Positions 61,453 through 64,000 of a stretch of 64,000 nucleotides of DNA are shown here, piece by piece; positions within the stretch are counted from its first letter, which is position 1; each line of letters opens with the position of its first letter. Under the pieces are notes generated by a model. The model was not told the DNA's origin. It saw only the letters and a program-made list of their open reading frames with translations, and did not search any database. A program made the translations under genes and the position numbers. The DNA comes from Torreya grandis (lineage: Eukaryota > Streptophyta > Pinopsida > Cupressales > Taxaceae): positions 124,001-188,000 of the forward strand of contig JARHVA010000123.1 in NCBI GenBank assembly GCA_037957365.1. Reading direction: 5' to 3'.

Positions 61453-61750
61453 CCGAGGCCTTCTTACGTAGGTGTATCTTATAGTAGGTCTGAAAAAACA
61501 ATTTGCTGAATAAGGATGAGTTCTTGAAAATCTCAGTCATCTTGCTGAGTTTAAAGGTAGTTCAATAAATTCAAAAGGGACACCCTTAACAATTGATCAT
61601 GTGGTGACTTTAGGCATAGGATTTCAGACTGACCTTTGACCAGAGACTGATATTCTTAATAGTGGAGTCACCAGATGCTAGAAAATGGTTGATTTTGTTG
61701 TAATAAGACCATCATCAATCTTGGAACTTTTCTAAGTGTTAAAACATAGT

Positions 61751-61766
61751 CCCACCGAGCATGCCA
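61751..61766 (-). other. Gypsy primer binding site (probable)
   Basis: Five bases inside the 5' LTR edge the minus strand reads TGGCATGCTCGGTGGG. A TGGCAYGCYCGGTGGGAC-like block at this position is, to my knowledge, found in many plant gypsy elements. It starts TGG, as required for pairing with a tRNA CCA end, but I cannot assign the tRNA. Confidence 0.55.
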
Positions 61767-61771
61767 AAAAC

Positions 61772-64000
61772 TGTTGATGCTGTGGATTGCACCCTTGAGA
61801 GAAGGTTGGGCTTCTCTCTTCCACGTGGCACAATGGAGACTCCTCTCTTCCCTGTGGGTTTGGCAAAACTGAGGGGAGAAATTTTAGATAAGGGCTAGCT
61901 CCCTTTGATGCATCTCTGAGTTATTCCAGTAATATTGCTAATATATATATAATGGGGGGTTGAAAAGAAAAAAAGATTACTGAAGCAGAACCTAAGCTAA
62001 GATGGTGATGCACCAAAAAGTTCAATCTACTCATTTGCTCACACTTCAAACCATAAGAGTACATACATATACTTTATCTGATAAAAGGACCAAATTGCAA
62101 AGAACTTAACAGAAAGGCTTAATGAAGACACACAGAAGATGAACTTACCACAGGTGTTGTAGGAAGACACACTATTTGATAACCCTCTCCTATCTTTGCA
62201 CTCCAAATACAACTCTTCTTGCTACCTACAAAGATGGCACTTTGTCTATACCAGGTGTGCTGGTATCAAGCCTGTGAAAGCATCATGGAACAATGATTGG
62301 ACACATGGTTAATACTCAGGGACACTCAGAGATATATCTAACCAGATAGAGGTAAAACACTTTTATTGATTTAAAGTGAAATTTGGCAGGGCTGCGCCAT
62401 ACAAAAATGAGAGATATATTTTCTCCTATGAGAAGTTACAAATATATAGCCTTTTTGGAAAAGACTTTGTCACTTTTTGGAAAATAAATGATCCATGTTG
62501 CATTGAGAGCATTGGGAAGAGGAAGCCGCTTGAAAGAGAATGTTGTGTCGACTCTAGTTTTGACTTTAGGCATTTAAAATATATTAAACGCCATATGTGA
62601 AATCATGGGCCACACCATTTGTCTGCAAACAAGACCACTCCTTCAAGACATTCATGCGGTTTGTCTACTCATCAATGTGAAGTGAAGAAAAATGGGTCAT
62701 GCTGTTCACTATTTGTGCTCTTTGATGACCACTTGGCAGAGACTGTGTCAACTGCTGGAATAACTCCTTATGCCAACACCTTCTTTTTCCACTTAGACTA
62801 TTTTGTCCATTTTTGCACTTGGCTCTTTTGGACTCCTTACTTGGCAGTCACTGAGTTCACTCTTGAATTTTATCCTTTTCCAGCTTTGAATTTTCTTGGT
62901 TTTGTTTTTTCCTGGTTTTGTCTTTTGTCATCTCTTGGCTCTTTCTGGCAAACTAAGCCCTCGGGGGTATCTTTTATCAATCTTTGGCTCTTTGGGCTCC
63001 CTTCTCGATGGTCTCTTTCTTTTGGCCTTAAGGCCTTTGAATTCTTTCGAGTTAGTGCCTAAGCATTTAAAGGTCAAAGGCCATTTCATTGCCGTAAAGT
63101 TGATATTCATGAGTGCGTCACCATTTGAAAGCCAACGACTATTTTATTGTCCTAAATTTGACATCTTTGGGGACGTCATCTGACATTTGGATTCCAACGG
63201 CCAGTTCATGATGCCCAATTTGACGTCTGTGGGCCCATCACCCCTTTGAATTCCTTTGGCTTTTTGTTCCTTCAGCCTTTTCCTTTGGTCGGGCTTTTAT
63301 CTTTAAAACCTCCCGAAGGGAAGGTGTCCCTTTGTGCCTTGAGAAAGGTCCCTTTCACGGTCGCCGAGAGCCCCCCGCAAGGGCACCTGCCCTTCAGGGT
63401 ACTTCGAGCGGCCTTGATATTCAAATCCTTTGGACAAAATGTTTGAAGGAATTCCTTCAGACATTTGTCCGAAGGAAATCTTTCCTTTATGTCTTTCTTG
63501 CTTGCTACTTTCTGTCGGGCTTTTCCATCGGGTGAATTCCTTCGGACAAAATGTTTGAAGGAATTCCTTCAAACTTTTTGTCTGAAAGAATTTGCTCTGT
63601 TCACTTTGCCACAGGAATTTTTTCAGAAAAATTCTTTGTTTGTTCTTTAACTTGTGAATTTCTTCAAACAAAATGTCTAAAGGAATTCCTTCGGACATTT
63701 TGCCCGAAGAAATTCAACCTTTGCCTTATCTTTTGCCTTAGCATTTCTGAAGGAAAAATCACCCTTTTGATTCCTCCGCAAGGGTTCTCTGCCCTCCGCT
63801 AAGGTACCTTTGGATCTGGAATTGCCCTCCACAGCCTGCTGGAATGGTCCATTTTGTGCCTGACTGCCCTTCGCAAGGGCTGTTTAACCTTTGAGCTTTG
63901 TAAGAGACTCTTATTTGTCTAAGGCATTTGCTCAAAGAGAAAATCTCCCTACTAAACCGAACCCTGTAGGGCCTTAGAGTTTTCAATGTTCTATAAGAAC
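61772..64000 (-). repeat. Gypsy 5' LTR (right copy, runs off window)
   Basis: It begins TGTTGATGCTGTGG at 61772 on the plus strand and matches the left LTR from 54059. It has a single copy of the block that is duplicated in the left LTR. It includes the palindromes at 63445-63458 and 63557-63570 and a plus-strand frame at 62376-62600 corresponding to 54786-55010. The outer end lies beyond the window. Confidence 0.85.

Larger units (their letters stand above)
54059..64000 (-). mobile_element. Ty3/gypsy element, Tat/OTA-like, nested in array LTR9
   Basis: It is a nearly full element on the minus strand: left-hand (3') LTR, pol, gag, primer binding site, and right-hand (5') LTR running off the window. 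Domain order gag-PR-RT-RNase H-IN identifies the Ty3/gypsy superfamily. The integrase C-terminus ends at KHYH without a chromodomain, and the RNase H has an LYTF motif, both features I associate with Tat/OTA-type plant elements. Stops and frameshifts in gag and pol and about 9% LTR divergence over the first 175 bp show it is old. The left flank AACAC (54054-54058) is the likely target duplication, but its partner is outside the window. Confidence 0.85.

Overview
The window looks like intergenic DNA from a large, repeat-rich seed-plant genome. The evidence is plant-type LTR retrotransposons with LTRs of about 1.9-3.4 kb, a plant L1-type LINE, nested insertions, AT-rich noncoding sequence, and no compact gene order. 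The species cannot be named from the sequence; a gymnosperm or large-genome monocot would fit. I find no confidently functional host gene.

Layout: (1) 1-2750 holds unrecognised low-copy-looking sequence with a diverged direct duplication (801-1226 and 1415-1824) and a T-rich tract. (2) 2909-4318 is the 5' part of a plus-strand L1-type LINE: ORF1 with a DUF4283-like region and broken zinc knuckle, then the first codons of the ORF2 endonuclease. It is cut off abruptly at 4319. (3) 4319-54058 is the main feature: a head-to-tail array of one minus-strand retrotransposon, in the pattern LTR-internal-LTR-internal, with nine LTRs (about 3.4 kb when complete) and eight internal regions (about 2.0-2.1 kb when not interrupted). 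Each complete internal region has a tRNA-iMet-type primer binding site, one gag-like gene (acidic N-terminus, coiled coil, two CCHC knuckles) and a noncoding tail with several GGGGGAG polypurine motifs. No protease, integrase, reverse transcriptase or RNase H is present, so the element is non-autonomous (TR-GAG-like). The multiple polypurine motifs resemble Sirevirus-type Ty1/copia elements.

(4) The array carries later damage private to single units. There are two solo LTRs of a related family in opposite orientations with perfect 5-bp target duplications (6896-9771, CTGGT; 14131-16773, TAAAC). A third solo LTR (27720-29597) has no target duplication but has a repeated 160-bp gag segment on its two sides. 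There is also a 0.93-kb duplication inside LTR7 and large deletions in LTR3, LTR8 and at the internal 3/LTR4 junction.

(5) From 54059 to beyond the window end, a minus-strand Ty3/gypsy element (gag, PR, RT, RNase H, IN, no chromodomain seen; Tat/OTA-like) is inserted in the ninth LTR. Both its LTRs are largely visible (left 54059 to at least 56453; right 61772 to the edge). They differ by about 9% over the first 175 bp compared by eye, and the reading frames carry stops and frameshifts, so it is an old insertion. All retroelement genes here look like decayed copies. The interest lies in the tandem architecture, the LTR sequence motifs and the recombination history.
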